Below, one piece after another: positions 10,201 to 18,338 of a stretch of DNA of 64,000 nucleotides; within the stretch, counting starts at the first letter, position 1, and the number at the start of each line of letters is the position of its first letter. Made by a program: the position numbers and the translations under genes. Under the pieces are notes generated by a model. The model worked only from the letters and a program-made list of their open reading frames with translations, made no database searches and had not been told where the DNA came from. Source of the stretch: Solirubrobacterales bacterium (GTDB lineage: Bacteria > Actinomycetota > Thermoleophilia > Solirubrobacterales > JACPNS01). The DNA is taken from assembly GCA_016185345.1 (NCBI GenBank), contig JACPNS010000021.1, positions 62,001 through 126,000 of the forward strand, given 5' to 3'.

Positions 10201-10895
10201 TTGGCTACTTTCCTTGCTACTCCGTGGGCAACGAGATCTTCGTGATCGACCCCGAGGACCGCAGCAAGCCGGTCAGCGAGGCGCGCGTGATCAACAAGCT
10301 CTACTCACCGCGCCAGCCGCGTCACGATCGAATCGCACTCTCTGACTTTTACAAGCCCAAGGAAGTGGTCGAGGAGACCGGCGTCTACGACGTCGTCGCG
10401 CTCCAGGCCGTAACTGTTGGTGACGAGGTCACCGAGTTGATGGCGCAGCTCGAAGAGAACGGCGAGTTCGCCGAACAGCTCTTCGTGCACGGCCTCGGCG
10501 TTCAGACCGCAGAGGGCACGTCCGAGTGGCTGCACGACAAGGTCCGTCGTGACCTGGGCGCTGAAGAGGGTCAGGGCCGCCGCTACTCATGGGGCTACCC
10601 GGCCATTCCCGAGCAGTCCGAGCACGAGAAGGTCTTCGATCTGCTCGACGCTCCGTCGATCGGCATGCGCCTTTCAGGTGGATTCGCGGTCGAGCCCGAG
10701 CAGTCAACGGTTGCGATCATCGCCTACCACCCGCAGGCCGTCTACTACGGCACCAGGAGCGGCCGTTTGCCCGCTCCGGGCGTCAAAATGCCCGACCAGC
10801 TGATCAAGGGCACAGAACGCGACCCAGCTGTGCGAGCCGTTCTTCTTGAAGACCCGCGCGAAGGTGCAATTGAGGACGAGTTCGATGACAGCTGA
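7290..10895 (+). CDS. metH: Cobalamin-dependent methionine synthase
   Basis: 1201 residues, full length for MetH. It transfers a methyl group from 5-methyltetrahydrofolate to homocysteine via cobalamin. Domains in order: homocysteine-binding barrel (about 1-310) with zinc ligands in GLNCSTGP and GGCCGTTPAHIKA; pterin-binding barrel (about 330-600); helical cap (about 660-740); B12-binding domain with the base-off histidine motif DVHDIGKS; C-terminal SAM-dependent reactivation domain (about 880-1190) with GYPAIPEQSEHEKVF and YHPQAVYYG. The ATG at 7290 fits the family N-terminus. It is transcribed divergently from the toxin-antitoxin genes with only 40 bp between starts. That leaves no room for a cobalamin riboswitch, and I see none. 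A hairpin follows at 10924-10953. Confidence 0.97.
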   Translation: MRDYLKTVSERVVVFDGGMGATLEAFDLSLKDDYKLPGRAHEALILNRPEVIEGVHRSMVEAGAMVVETDTFQASRLKLSEWEFADGTTLAEHTHEINVKAAQIARAAAGEDLFVAGSIGPTGMLPASMEPGLSEITFAELAETFREQTVGLLEGGVDLIIIETAQDILEVKAAIFGARQAMKESDRRVPIQTSITLLPNGGKMLLGTDVDAALTTLEALKVDVIGLNCSTGPNDMRDAIRFLGENSAVPVHCIPNAGLPIQGDDGETIFPEEPEPLAEALGEFIEQYGISIVGGCCGTTPAHIKAIAERCADLPVKPRPAPRPPRVSSMIGATDLVQTPAPTLVGERVNSQGSRAAKEMLLADDYDGLVQVAENQVEGGAHVLDLCVAVTERPDDEAEQMREVAKRVSLTQPAPLQIDSTEPDVIKLALEQTPGRAIVNSINLEAGRDKLDTVVPLAIEHGAAVIALTIDEVGMAKTVERKVEIAQRIHELACGEHGLDEEVLIFDLLTFTLTTGDEEWRPSAIATIEGIRELKKALPNVKTSLGVSNVSFGVGQPARAVLNSVFLHHCVEAGLDLAMVNPNHITPYGEISDEERKLADDLVFDRSEDALQKFIEHFEGKGEEDVNEAADPTEGMEPEEALHWHILRRKKDGVEDWIDKCNEKIGAVPTLNEVLLPAMKEVGDKFGAGELILPFVLQSAEVMKKAVARLENYLDRIEGYTKGTVVLATVFGDVHDIGKSLVKTILTNNGYTVVDLGKQVPVGDIVDAAKENDATAIGLSALLVSTSKQMPLAVQELHRQELPFPVLLGGAAINRKFGYRASYVNGKVDDTIYEPGVFYCKDAFEGLSVMDQLVEPEDREILITKTAEAAAELRKEKEVVDTGPPVTDDSVRSAVQTDLPVPEPPFWGQQEIEVPLEEVYNFLDTHVLYKLHWGGRGMSPEDYRKLLQDDFQPRLERMWNEQTYLHPRAKLGYFPCYSVGNEIFVIDPEDRSKPVSEARVINKLYSPRQPRHDRIALSDFYKPKEVVEETGVYDVVALQAVTVGDEVTELMAQLEENGEFAEQLFVHGLGVQTAEGTSEWLHDKVRRDLGAEEGQGRRYSWGYPAIPEQSEHEKVFDLLDAPSIGMRLSGGFAVEPEQSTVAIIAYHPQAVYYGTRSGRLPAPGVKMPDQLIKGTERDPAVRAVLLEDPREGAIEDEFDDS

Positions 10896-10923
10896 GCCCC
10901 GTCAGCAATAGTTCGTAAAACCC

Positions 10924-10953
10924 CTGAAAGCCGCACAGACATGCGGCTTTCAG
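10924..10953 (+). terminator. Hairpin terminator after metH
   Basis: Perfect 12-bp arms CTGAAAGCCGCA / TGCGGCTTTCAG (10924-10935, 10942-10953) with a 6-nt loop, 28 bp past the metH stop. It lacks a clear T-run, so it may terminate weakly or work from either side. Confidence 0.65.
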
Positions 10954-11115
10954 CTATGTGGTTAGCCATTGTCCAAAGGTCATAAACGATCTTTCGCCAT
11001 CGGTACAAGAAAGCGTGTGGGCGCCACCCATACCTTGAGCCTTGTATTCACGAAACCACTGCCTGGAGCCACGGCGCCAGCGCTCGCAATTGACCGGAAG
11101 GGGCATGCGAACAAC

Positions 11116-12606
11116 ATGAAACGCAAAGTTTTCATCATCGGACTGGGGATCATGGCGCTCGCTGCGCTGGCTTACCCAGCCATCGGAATGGCTGCAGAGA
11201 ATCTGCACACGATTCCCGACAGAGGGGCCGGCGGACCAGCTTTCGCCATCAACACGCTCTGGGTGTACATCGCAGCCATCCTCGTTATTTTCATGCAGGT
11301 CGGCTTCATGTTCTTGGAGATCGGCTTCTCGCGTGGTAAGAACGCCGGAACGATCGTCGCGAAGATCCTTGTGAACTTCTCGATTGCCGCGCTGGCTTAC
11401 TACCTCGTCGGTTTCGCGTTCGCTTTCGGTTCCAACGGCGGCAACGTCGACCTGATCGGTAACGCGGGATTCCTGCTCACAAATGTCGGCGACCAAACGG
11501 TCACGTTCCCTGCGATGGGCTTCTCAAACGCCCAGATCGAAGCGAAGTGGCTCTTCCAGTTCTCGTTCGCGGCAGTCTCGCTGGCGATCGTCTGGGGATC
11601 GACGCTCGAGCGCATCAAGTTCGGCGTTTACATAATCTACGCGGTCATCTTCGCGGCATTCATCTACCCGATCGGCTCGCACTGGGTCTTCGGTGGTGGA
11701 TGGCTTCAGGCCAACCTCGGTATGCAGGACTTCGCGGGTTCGACCGCCGTCCACCTCATCGGTGCAACTGGCGCCCTCGCTGTACTGCTTCTGCTTGGAC
11801 CGCGTAAGGGCAAGTTTGGTGCCGACGGAAAGCCGCGCGCGATCCCCGGCCACAACATGCCGCTGTTCGGACTTGCCGCACTCGTGCTGCTGGTCGGATG
11901 GCTGGGATTCAATCCGGGATCGGGACTCGGCGCGATCGACGGTCGCTTCGCTGAGGTTGCAATGGTCACGATCATCGCTGCCGCTTCCGGAGTGATCGGA
12001 GCGCTCATCACAGGCCTGGTCATGCAGAAGACAATTGACATCGGCATGATCGGAAACGGTCTGATTGCCGCTCTGGTTGCCATCACTGCAGGCTCCGGCT
12101 ATGTCGAGAACTGGGCGGCCGTGCCGATCGGCTTCATCGGCGGCGTCATCGTCGTTGTTGGCGTGATCATGATCGAGAAGAAGCTCGACGACCCGGTTGG
12201 TGTGCTCTCCGCACATGGTCTGGCAGGGATCTGGGGCACACTCGCGTGTGGTCTGTTCACCGTCCCGGCCCTGGCTGAGTACAACGCAGTTGGAGAGGGC
12301 GGCCTGTTCTACACCGGTAGCTTCAAGCAGCTCGGCGTTCAGGCGCTCGGTGTTGTCGCAGTGTTCGCGTTTGTCTTCGTGACATCGCTGATCGTCTTCG
12401 CGATCATCAAGGCGACCTACGGCCTGCGCGTCAGCGAAGCTGAAGAGGACGCCGGTCTCGACATCGTCGAGCACGGTATGTACGGCTACCCGGAGCAGTT
12501 CATTCCCGCTTCGGAGCTCGTGGGAAGTGGCCTTCCGGGCTCACCGACCCACGCCTCCAGTGTCCTGTCCACACCACCCGCAGCGCCCGCCGGCGCCAAG
12601 GCATAA
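11116..12606 (+). CDS. amt: Ammonium transporter (Amt family)
   Basis: 496 residues with a signal-peptide-like N-terminus (MKRKVFIIGLGIMALAALAY...) and about 11 membrane segments. It conducts ammonium across the cell membrane. Family signatures include VGFMFLEIGFSRGKN (Amt/Rh conserved region), FAGSTAVHLIGATGALA, and LSAHGLAGIWGTLACGLF with the pore histidine. I chose the ATG at 11116; the frame runs open further upstream to 10969, but that sequence looks non-coding. glnK starts 14 bp after the stop, with a ribosome site AAGGAGG between them. This is the classic amt-glnK operon, in which PII blocks the channel when nitrogen is plentiful. Confidence 0.95.
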   Translation: MKRKVFIIGLGIMALAALAYPAIGMAAENLHTIPDRGAGGPAFAINTLWVYIAAILVIFMQVGFMFLEIGFSRGKNAGTIVAKILVNFSIAALAYYLVGFAFAFGSNGGNVDLIGNAGFLLTNVGDQTVTFPAMGFSNAQIEAKWLFQFSFAAVSLAIVWGSTLERIKFGVYIIYAVIFAAFIYPIGSHWVFGGGWLQANLGMQDFAGSTAVHLIGATGALAVLLLLGPRKGKFGADGKPRAIPGHNMPLFGLAALVLLVGWLGFNPGSGLGAIDGRFAEVAMVTIIAAASGVIGALITGLVMQKTIDIGMIGNGLIAALVAITAGSGYVENWAAVPIGFIGGVIVVVGVIMIEKKLDDPVGVLSAHGLAGIWGTLACGLFTVPALAEYNAVGEGGLFYTGSFKQLGVQALGVVAVFAFVFVTSLIVFAIIKATYGLRVSEAEEDAGLDIVEHGMYGYPEQFIPASELVGSGLPGSPTHASSVLSTPPAAPAGAKA

Positions 12607-12620
12607 GGAGGATCACGGAC

Positions 12621-12995
12621 ATGAAGAAGATCGAGGCATATGTACGCCACGAAGCATTCGAGTCGATCCGTAAGGAATTGCTCGACGCCGGTATCCCGAG
12701 CTTGACGATTGTTGACGTCAAGGGTTCGGGTCGCCAGAAGGGCATCACCGAGTCGTACCGCGGTTCGGAGCTGGTGATCCACCTACGCCCCAAGCTCAAG
12801 ATTGAGTGCGCGGTCGACGACAGCGAACTCGCGACGGTTACCGACGTGATCCTCAAGCACGCGCGCACCGGCGAAGTTGGAGACGGAAAGATCTTCGTCT
12901 TCAACATTGAGGAAGCGATCCGCATCCGAACCGGTGAGCGCGGAGCCTCCGTGCTCCAGTCACACGAGTCGGAAGAGATTCCCTCTGGGGTTTGA
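12621..12995 (+). CDS. glnK: PII nitrogen regulatory protein (GlnK/GlnB family) lacking Tyr51
   Basis: 124 residues, slightly longer than the usual 112. The N-terminal MKKIEAYVRHEAFESIRKEL, the KGSGRQKG segment before the T-loop and LKHARTGEVGDGKIFVF (ATP-binding B/C-loop) are clear. The T-loop reads GITESYRGSELVIHL: Tyr46 is kept, but residue 51, the uridylylation/adenylylation tyrosine in most proteobacterial and actinobacterial PII proteins, is Leu. Residue 49 is Ser, as in cyanobacterial PII, where Ser49 is phosphorylated. It senses ATP/ADP/2-oxoglutarate and should gate the adjacent Amt. A strong terminator follows. Confidence 0.93.
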   Translation: MKKIEAYVRHEAFESIRKELLDAGIPSLTIVDVKGSGRQKGITESYRGSELVIHLRPKLKIECAVDDSELATVTDVILKHARTGEVGDGKIFVFNIEEAIRIRTGERGASVLQSHESEEIPSGV

Positions 12996-13027
12996 ATCAC
13001 CCCCTCCTGGATGGTGGATGGATGGAG

Positions 13028-13057
13028 CGCCTCGGACCTTTTGGTCCGGGGCGTTTT
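13028..13057 (+). terminator. Intrinsic terminator after amt-glnK
   Basis: 11-bp GC-rich stem with one G-T pair (13028-13038 / 13043-13053), TTTT loop, then TTTT at 13054-13057. It lies 33 bp past the glnK stop. Confidence 0.9.
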
Positions 13058-13162
13058 CATTTGCCGTTAAAGGGCGCCGAAGCGGCTGACCAATTTTCAG
13101 TAACTAAAGAAACTCTCTGGTACGCCGATCAACTCAGTGGATTTGCCGCGTACGACCGCCGC

Positions 13163-13168
13163 TATATT
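13163..13168 (+). promoter_or_regulatory. Candidate -10 box for korAB
   Basis: TATATT lies about 32 bp before the korA ATG in an otherwise GC-rich stretch. No good -35 hexamer is seen at 16-18 bp upstream. There is no convincing ribosome-binding site before the ATG, so transcripts may have a very short leader. Confidence 0.3.
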
Positions 13169-13199
13169 CGGTCGGCAGGCACCTTGACTTGCATCTTCG

Positions 13200-14933
13200 A
13201 TGGCCCTCCCTGACATAACTCTTCAGCTCGCCGGCGAATCCGGCGAAGGCGTCATCTCTGGTGGCGACATCCTCACTGCAGGAGCCGCGCGGGCTGGCTA
13301 CTGGGGCCTGACCTTCCGCACTTACCCCGCCGAGATCAAGGGCGGGCCCTGCATGTTCCAGCTGCGCATCGGCGCCGACCGGATTCGCTCGATCGGAAAC
13401 GAGACCGGGCTGCTCGTCTGTTTCAACCAAGAGGGCTTCGACCTCCAGCACGGAACGGTTGGCCCGGAGGGCATCGTGATCGCCGACGCCGAGTCGTGCA
13501 AGGTGACCGACGAATTCGCCGGGCGCTCCTTTGAAGTTGCCTTCAGCCAGATCGCCGAAGAGGCCGGTGGATCACGCCGCGGCAAGAACATGGTGATCGT
13601 CGGCATGACCTGCGGCCTCCTGGATGTCGACACAGAACAGATCGAGAACTTGATCCTCAAGCGTTATGCGCACAAGGGCGACGTCGGCGAGTCCAACATT
13701 GCGTCGCTTCGCGCCGGCGTGATCCACGCCCGCGAGAACCTTCCCGACGTCTGCAACATCCAGCACCCCAAAGAGCCCGAGCGTGAACGCATCCTGCTTT
13801 CAGGAAACCAGGCGATCGTCGCCGGCGCTCTCCACGCAGGTCTCACCTACTACGCGGGCTACCCGATCACGCCGGCGTCTGACATCCTGGAATCCCTCGC
13901 CGCGCGCCTTCCGCGCATGAACGGTGTCGCGATTCAGACCGAGGACGAGATTGCCGCGCTGGCGTCTGTGCTCGGCGCAAGCTTCACTGGCGCGAAGGCG
14001 ATGACCGCGACGTCCGGACCCGGCCTTTCTCTTATGGCAGAACTGATCGGCCTGGCAGGCACGGCCGAGATTCCCTCGGTGATCATCGACGCACAGCGCG
14101 CTGGGCCATCAACCGGTATGCCGACCAAGACCGAGCAGAGCGACCTGAATCAGGCCGTCTACGGTTCACACGGCGAAGCGCCGCGTGTCGTGATCGCGCC
14201 GACCACGGTCGACGACTGCCTCGTCTGCACAGTCGACGCCTTCAATGCCGCCGAGACTTATCAAGTCCCGGTCATCCTGCTTTCTGACCAGTCGCTGAGC
14301 CACCGCCTGGAAACGGTGGACCGCCCAGACCTATCGACGATCGCGGTCGAGAACCGCGTCACGCCGAACGGCAGCGCGGGGGACCAGCGTTACCAACGCT
14401 ACGAGCTGACCGAATCCGGCGTCTCGCCGATGGCGATCCCCGGTGCACCGGGCGCGTACGTCTCTACCGGCATCGAACACGACGAACTCGGTCACCCCGG
14501 CTACACGCCAGAGCTACACATTGCGATGCAGGACAAGCGCTTCAAGAAGCTCGACCCGCTCCGCGAGACCGGTCGCGTAACTGTTTCCGGACCGGAGCAG
14601 GCCAGGGTCGGAATCCTCGGCTGGGGCTCGACCGAGGGCGCAGCAGTCGAGGCGGCAGAGATGCTGCGCGAGCGCGGAGTCAGCGCCGCCACTTTCTACC
14701 CGCGCATCCTTGCGCCACTTCCGATCCGCCGGATCCAGGACTGGGCCGAGGGCATGGAAACGATCTTCGTGCCCGAGGTTAACTACACCGGCCAGTTCGC
14801 GCGGATCCTTCGTGCAGACTGCGGTATTGAAGTAGTCGCGCAGTCGCAGATCACTGGGTATCCGTTCACCGCGGCGGACATCGCGGACTTCATCGCGGAG
14901 CGCGTACCGTCGCCCGCCACGGCGACGGCCTAA
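13200..14933 (+). CDS. korA: 2-oxoacid:ferredoxin oxidoreductase, fused gamma-alpha subunit
   Basis: 577 residues. The N-terminal gamma domain (about 1-190) shows GESGEGVISGGDIL and TYPAEIKGGPCMFQLR. The alpha domain (from about 200) has GNQAIVAGALHAGLTYYAGYP, the YPITPAS motif, and TATSGPGLSLMAELIGLAGT, followed by the transketolase C-terminal region. With KorB it oxidatively decarboxylates 2-oxoglutarate (or another 2-oxoacid) using CoA and ferredoxin, TPP and an Fe-S cluster. The fused order is the common KorA type of Actinobacteria. korB starts 14 bp downstream after an AAAGGAG site. Substrate choice (2-oxoglutarate versus pyruvate) is inferred from architecture only. Confidence 0.9.
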   Translation: MALPDITLQLAGESGEGVISGGDILTAGAARAGYWGLTFRTYPAEIKGGPCMFQLRIGADRIRSIGNETGLLVCFNQEGFDLQHGTVGPEGIVIADAESCKVTDEFAGRSFEVAFSQIAEEAGGSRRGKNMVIVGMTCGLLDVDTEQIENLILKRYAHKGDVGESNIASLRAGVIHARENLPDVCNIQHPKEPERERILLSGNQAIVAGALHAGLTYYAGYPITPASDILESLAARLPRMNGVAIQTEDEIAALASVLGASFTGAKAMTATSGPGLSLMAELIGLAGTAEIPSVIIDAQRAGPSTGMPTKTEQSDLNQAVYGSHGEAPRVVIAPTTVDDCLVCTVDAFNAAETYQVPVILLSDQSLSHRLETVDRPDLSTIAVENRVTPNGSAGDQRYQRYELTESGVSPMAIPGAPGAYVSTGIEHDELGHPGYTPELHIAMQDKRFKKLDPLRETGRVTVSGPEQARVGILGWGSTEGAAVEAAEMLRERGVSAATFYPRILAPLPIRRIQDWAEGMETIFVPEVNYTGQFARILRADCGIEVVAQSQITGYPFTAADIADFIAERVPSPATATA

Positions 14934-14947
14934 AAGGAGCAACGAAG

Positions 14948-15796
14948 ATGACCACCAACCCAAAGGATTTCAAGTCAGATCTCAAGCCGATCTGGTGCCC
15001 GGGTTGCGGCGACTTCGGCGTACTTGCTGCCGCATACCGCGCGTTCGCCGAGCTCGATCTTGACCCGGACCGCACGGTCGTCGTCTCTGGAATCGGCTGC
15101 TCAAGCCGCTTCCCAGGCTTCGTCACAACCTACGGGTACCACGGCGTGCACGGCCGCGCGTTACCCACGGCAATGGGCGTGAAGATGGCCAACCCTGAAC
15201 TAGACGTGATTGCTGTCGGCGGCGACGGCGACGGATTCGCGATCGGCGGGGGCCACTTCCCGCACGCCGCGCGCCGCAACGTCGACATCACATACATCGT
15301 GATGGACAACGAGATCTACGGCCTGACCAAAGGCCAGGTCTCACCAACCTCGCTGCACCAACAGAAGTCACCGAGCTCGCCCTACGGAAACATGGAGCAG
15401 CCGCTGAACACGATGGCCACGGCGATTGCGGCCGACGCGTCGTTTGTCGCGCGCGGAGCGTCCTTCCGCCCGAAGGAGCTGACCGAGCTCGTCATCGCGG
15501 GCATGCGCAACCCCGGCTTCTCGTTCATCGACGCCTACTCGCCTTGCACCGCCTTCAACAACCGCACGCAGATCTGGAAGGACGAGGTCTCTCAGCTCGA
15601 CGAGAATCACGACCCGGGCGATCGGGCGGCGGCGTTTGCGCAGGCGCTCGAGGACCCGATGGCGCTCGGAATCTTCTACAAGCACGAACGCACGACGATG
15701 GCTCAGCACCTCCAGGCACTGAAGGACAACTCAGAGCCGACGACGCCGGACGCGCTGCTCGACAGCTACGCGCTCGACGTAAAAGTTGCCAGCTAG
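14948..15796 (+). CDS. korB: 2-oxoacid:ferredoxin oxidoreductase, beta subunit
   Basis: 282 residues. WCPGCGDFGVL supplies two Fe-S cysteines, and VVSGIGCSSRFPGF a third. The TPP-pyrophosphate motif is GGDGDGFAIGGGHFPHAARR, with DNEIYGLTKGQVSPTS after it. It pairs with the gamma-alpha subunit just upstream in a two-gene operon. Its last bases overlap the convergent lipoprotein gene by 4 bp. Confidence 0.92.
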   Translation: MTTNPKDFKSDLKPIWCPGCGDFGVLAAAYRAFAELDLDPDRTVVVSGIGCSSRFPGFVTTYGYHGVHGRALPTAMGVKMANPELDVIAVGGDGDGFAIGGGHFPHAARRNVDITYIVMDNEIYGLTKGQVSPTSLHQQKSPSSPYGNMEQPLNTMATAIAADASFVARGASFRPKELTELVIAGMRNPGFSFIDAYSPCTAFNNRTQIWKDEVSQLDENHDPGDRAAAFAQALEDPMALGIFYKHERTTMAQHLQALKDNSEPTTPDALLDSYALDVKVAS

Positions 15797-16359
15797 TTCT
15801 CGTTGAAGAACTTCTTGTCGAACTGTGGCGTCGGGTCGATCGCGATCATTCGCGTGTCCGCGGCCGGTGCGTCATTGCCGTCGAGGATTTCGGCCTTGCC
15901 GAAAAGGTCGCCGGCCAGCTTGTAGCCGACTTCGTGTGTGCCGCGACGAAGCGGGGTGACGTCAAGCTTGTAAGTCTTCACGGCTCCCGCGGCGAGCGGC
16001 CCCAGGTTGAAACTGCTTGAGAGCGCCGAGTTGTACGGCGTGGTCTGCGCGTAGTCGACCTCTGATGTGAGCCAGATCGGACGCACTTCAGAAGCTGCGC
16101 CGATCTGCTTCACGCGCATCCGCAGCCCTTCGATCGTGACTATCAGCTGCGGAATCGCCGTCGTGTCGGTGTTGCGAATCTTCAAAACGAAGTCCGTGGG
16201 GGTGCCCAGGAACTGGCGTTTCGGGAACTTCCACTCTTCGACAGTGACGCTCCAACTGCCGCTTTGCGCGTTGCTGTTCTGAGCCTCCCCGCCGCCGCAA
16301 CCGGCGAGCGTGATCGCGACGGCGACGAGTAACGCCACCACCAAAGAATGGGCGGGCAT
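15793..16359 (-). CDS. Putative lipoprotein of unknown function
   Basis: 188 residues from the ATG at 16359, chosen because it gives a clean lipoprotein signal (MPAHSLVVALLVAVAITLAGC) with the lipobox LAGC followed by glycines. An upstream ATG would add 17 polar residues. The mature part looks like an all-beta domain (WSVTVEEWKFPKRQF, VLKIRNTD, GPLAAGAVKTYKLDVTPLR), reminiscent of an immunoglobulin-like or DUF4352-like fold with VTIEG-type strands. I do not recognise a family. It is divergent from the Mce operon, so it may share its regulatory region and its envelope setting. Confidence 0.65.
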   Translation of the reverse strand: MPAHSLVVALLVAVAITLAGCGGGEAQNSNAQSGSWSVTVEEWKFPKRQFLGTPTDFVLKIRNTDTTAIPQLIVTIEGLRMRVKQIGAASEVRPIWLTSEVDYAQTTPYNSALSSSFNLGPLAAGAVKTYKLDVTPLRRGTHEVGYKLAGDLFGKAEILDGNDAPAADTRMIAIDPTPQFDKKFFNEN

Positions 16360-16543
16360 GCGCCACGCAGAAATTTGCTCAGACTCCTCCACAGTCAAGA
16401 CCGCTCGCAAGATACCACCAGCTCAAGCAGCAAACCGCGCAAATCCCGATGTTTGTGCAGGATTTGGAGACGAAATAGGAAACTCGCCTAGATATGATCT
16501 GCATTCGGAATTTGGGGACCTGACCCGCTGTGTTGCATAGGAG

Positions 16544-16561
16544 CAGACACGTCGGTGTCTG
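16544..16561 (+). promoter_or_regulatory. Hairpin in the Mce operon leader
   Basis: CAGACAC-GTCG-GTGTCTG, a perfect 7-bp inverted repeat, lies about 55 bp before the first permease gene. A TATGAT at 16493-16498 could be the operon's -10. The palindrome could be a repressor site or leader hairpin; nothing is known of it. Confidence 0.4.
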
Positions 16562-16615
16562 GGCAACTGCTGGGATAGCGAAAAGGATGGCTGCTTTGGA
16601 AGCTGCCGTGGGTAA

Positions 16616-17431
16616 TTGTGGGGCGACGCTTTGAACTATGCGTCGAAGGGGTATGACGCTGTAAGAGAGTTTCTCGTCGAGATCGGCGAGATGGTGATCC
16701 TCGGTGGAAAAACCTTGGTCTCCGCGGCCAGGCCTCCGTACCCGTACGGTGGCGAGTTTGTCCAGCAGTTTCTCTTCGCGCTCAAACTCTGCTGGTTCCC
16801 GCTGGTCGTCTCCACGATCGCGCTCGGCTACGGAGCGCCCGGGCTGCAGGCAGCGAACATCTTTACGATCCTCGGATCGATCGACCGTCTCGGCGGATTC
16901 TTTGTGCTTGCGTCGATCCGTGAATTCGCCCCGTTCGTCACCGCAATCGTCATGGCCGGCGTCGCCGGGACGGCAATCACTGCAGACCTCGGCGCGCGCA
17001 AGATCCGTGACGAACTCGACGCTCTCGCGGTGCTGGGCGTGGACGCAGTCAAGAACCTCGTCGTCCCGCGCTTCTTTGCACTGATGATCCTCACTGGCCT
17101 GTTCGACGTCTTCGCGCTGATGCTCGGCGTTTCGGGCGGAGTGATCGCAACACTCGTCAATGGCGCTCCGCTCGGTCCGTTCTGGGCAACCTTCTTCACC
17201 AACGCGTCGGTCACAGACCTCTGGGGGTCGATAGTCAAGACCACCGTCTTCGGAGCGATCATCGCGATCGTCTGCTGTTACAAGGGAATGAATGCGAAGG
17301 GCGGCGCCGAGGGAGTCGGCCGCGCCGTCAATCAGGCGGTCGTCATCGCCTTCATCGGCGTATTTGCATTCAACATCGTCTTCACGCAGGCGCTTTTGGC
17401 CACCAATCCCGAGATCACGCAGATCAGGTAG
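16616..17431 (+). CDS. MlaE/YrbE-family ABC transporter permease, first of the Mce operon
   Basis: 271 residues from a TTG start; an in-frame stop lies just before it, and the next in-frame ATG (16691) would shorten the protein by 25 residues, so the start is uncertain. Five or six membrane segments are seen, with the family core REFAPFVTAIVMAGVAGTAITADLGARKIRDELDAL, the EQ-loop-like segment that contacts the ATPase, followed by LAVLGVDAVKNLVVPRF. It forms, with the next protein, the membrane channel of a Mce importer. Confidence 0.9.
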   Translation: MWGDALNYASKGYDAVREFLVEIGEMVILGGKTLVSAARPPYPYGGEFVQQFLFALKLCWFPLVVSTIALGYGAPGLQAANIFTILGSIDRLGGFFVLASIREFAPFVTAIVMAGVAGTAITADLGARKIRDELDALAVLGVDAVKNLVVPRFFALMILTGLFDVFALMLGVSGGVIATLVNGAPLGPFWATFFTNASVTDLWGSIVKTTVFGAIIAIVCCYKGMNAKGGAEGVGRAVNQAVVIAFIGVFAFNIVFTQALLATNPEITQIR

Positions 17432-17437
17432 ACGGCG

Positions 17438-18235
17438 ATGGTCGACGCACGCAACCGGGTTGAACAGTGGATCGAGGATTTCGGTCGCGTCGTGAAGTTC
17501 GGCTCGGAAGTTGTCGTGGACATCTTCAACGGCCGCGTCATGACCTTCTTCGGCGAGACGCTGCGCCAGGCAGGCGTGCTGATCATCGGCTCCGCGGTCG
17601 TGATCTGGACACTGATGTTCTTCGTCGGCCTGCAGTGCGGAATTGAAGGGGCGTATTCGCTTCGTGCGTTCGGCGCGCCCGCCTATGCCGGAGTCTTCAC
17701 CGCTTGGTGCGACCTGCGAGAGATCGCCCCGTACGCATTCGGCTACATGATGTGCGCCAAGGTTGGTACGGGAATCGTCGCCGAGATCGGCTCAATGCGC
17801 ATCAATGACGAAATCGACGCGCTCGAGGTCATGGGCATCGACTCCGTGCTCTTCCTTGCCTCAACGCGCCTGCTCGCCGCATGGCTCGTGCTTCCGTTTC
17901 TCTACGTCACCGGCGTCGCCGGTGCGTTCCTCGCGTCATACCTGGCGGTGGTCCAGCAGGTCGGAGATGTCTCGAGCGGTTCGTACTCGCTGATCTTCTG
18001 GCTGTTCCAGAACCCACCAGACCTCTTGTTCAGCGTCATCAAGGCGATGACGATGGCCACGTTCATCGTGATCATCGCCTGTTACTACGGCTACAACGTC
18101 ACGGGTGGCCCTGTTGGCGTGGGTACCGCGACCGCCAAGTCGATGGTTGCGAACATCGTTGTTGTCCATCTTGTGGGAATGATGGGCACCGTCTTCTTCT
18201 GGGGGGCGAACCCACGCGCTCCTATTGGAGGTTGA
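17438..18235 (+). CDS. MlaE/YrbE-family ABC transporter permease, second of the Mce operon
   Basis: 265 residues with the same fold: LREIAPYAFGYMMCAKVGTG, then IGSMRINDEIDALEVMGIDS as coupling segment, then three hydrophobic segments. It starts 6 bp after the first permease, so translation is probably coupled. The heterodimer of the two permeases would sit under the hexameric MCE proteins. About 100 bp without a gene follow before the ATPase. Confidence 0.9.
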   Translation: MVDARNRVEQWIEDFGRVVKFGSEVVVDIFNGRVMTFFGETLRQAGVLIIGSAVVIWTLMFFVGLQCGIEGAYSLRAFGAPAYAGVFTAWCDLREIAPYAFGYMMCAKVGTGIVAEIGSMRINDEIDALEVMGIDSVLFLASTRLLAAWLVLPFLYVTGVAGAFLASYLAVVQQVGDVSSGSYSLIFWLFQNPPDLLFSVIKAMTMATFIVIIACYYGYNVTGGPVGVGTATAKSMVANIVVVHLVGMMGTVFFWGANPRAPIGG

Positions 18236-18338
18236 CGGTGCCCTATCCCAAAACGCAAAATTGTGCTTGGTTTGAGAAGCGAAGCGTTCGCTTGATCATC
18301 GGGTTTGAATGCGCGATCATTGAAAGGTGGCGTCAGCC

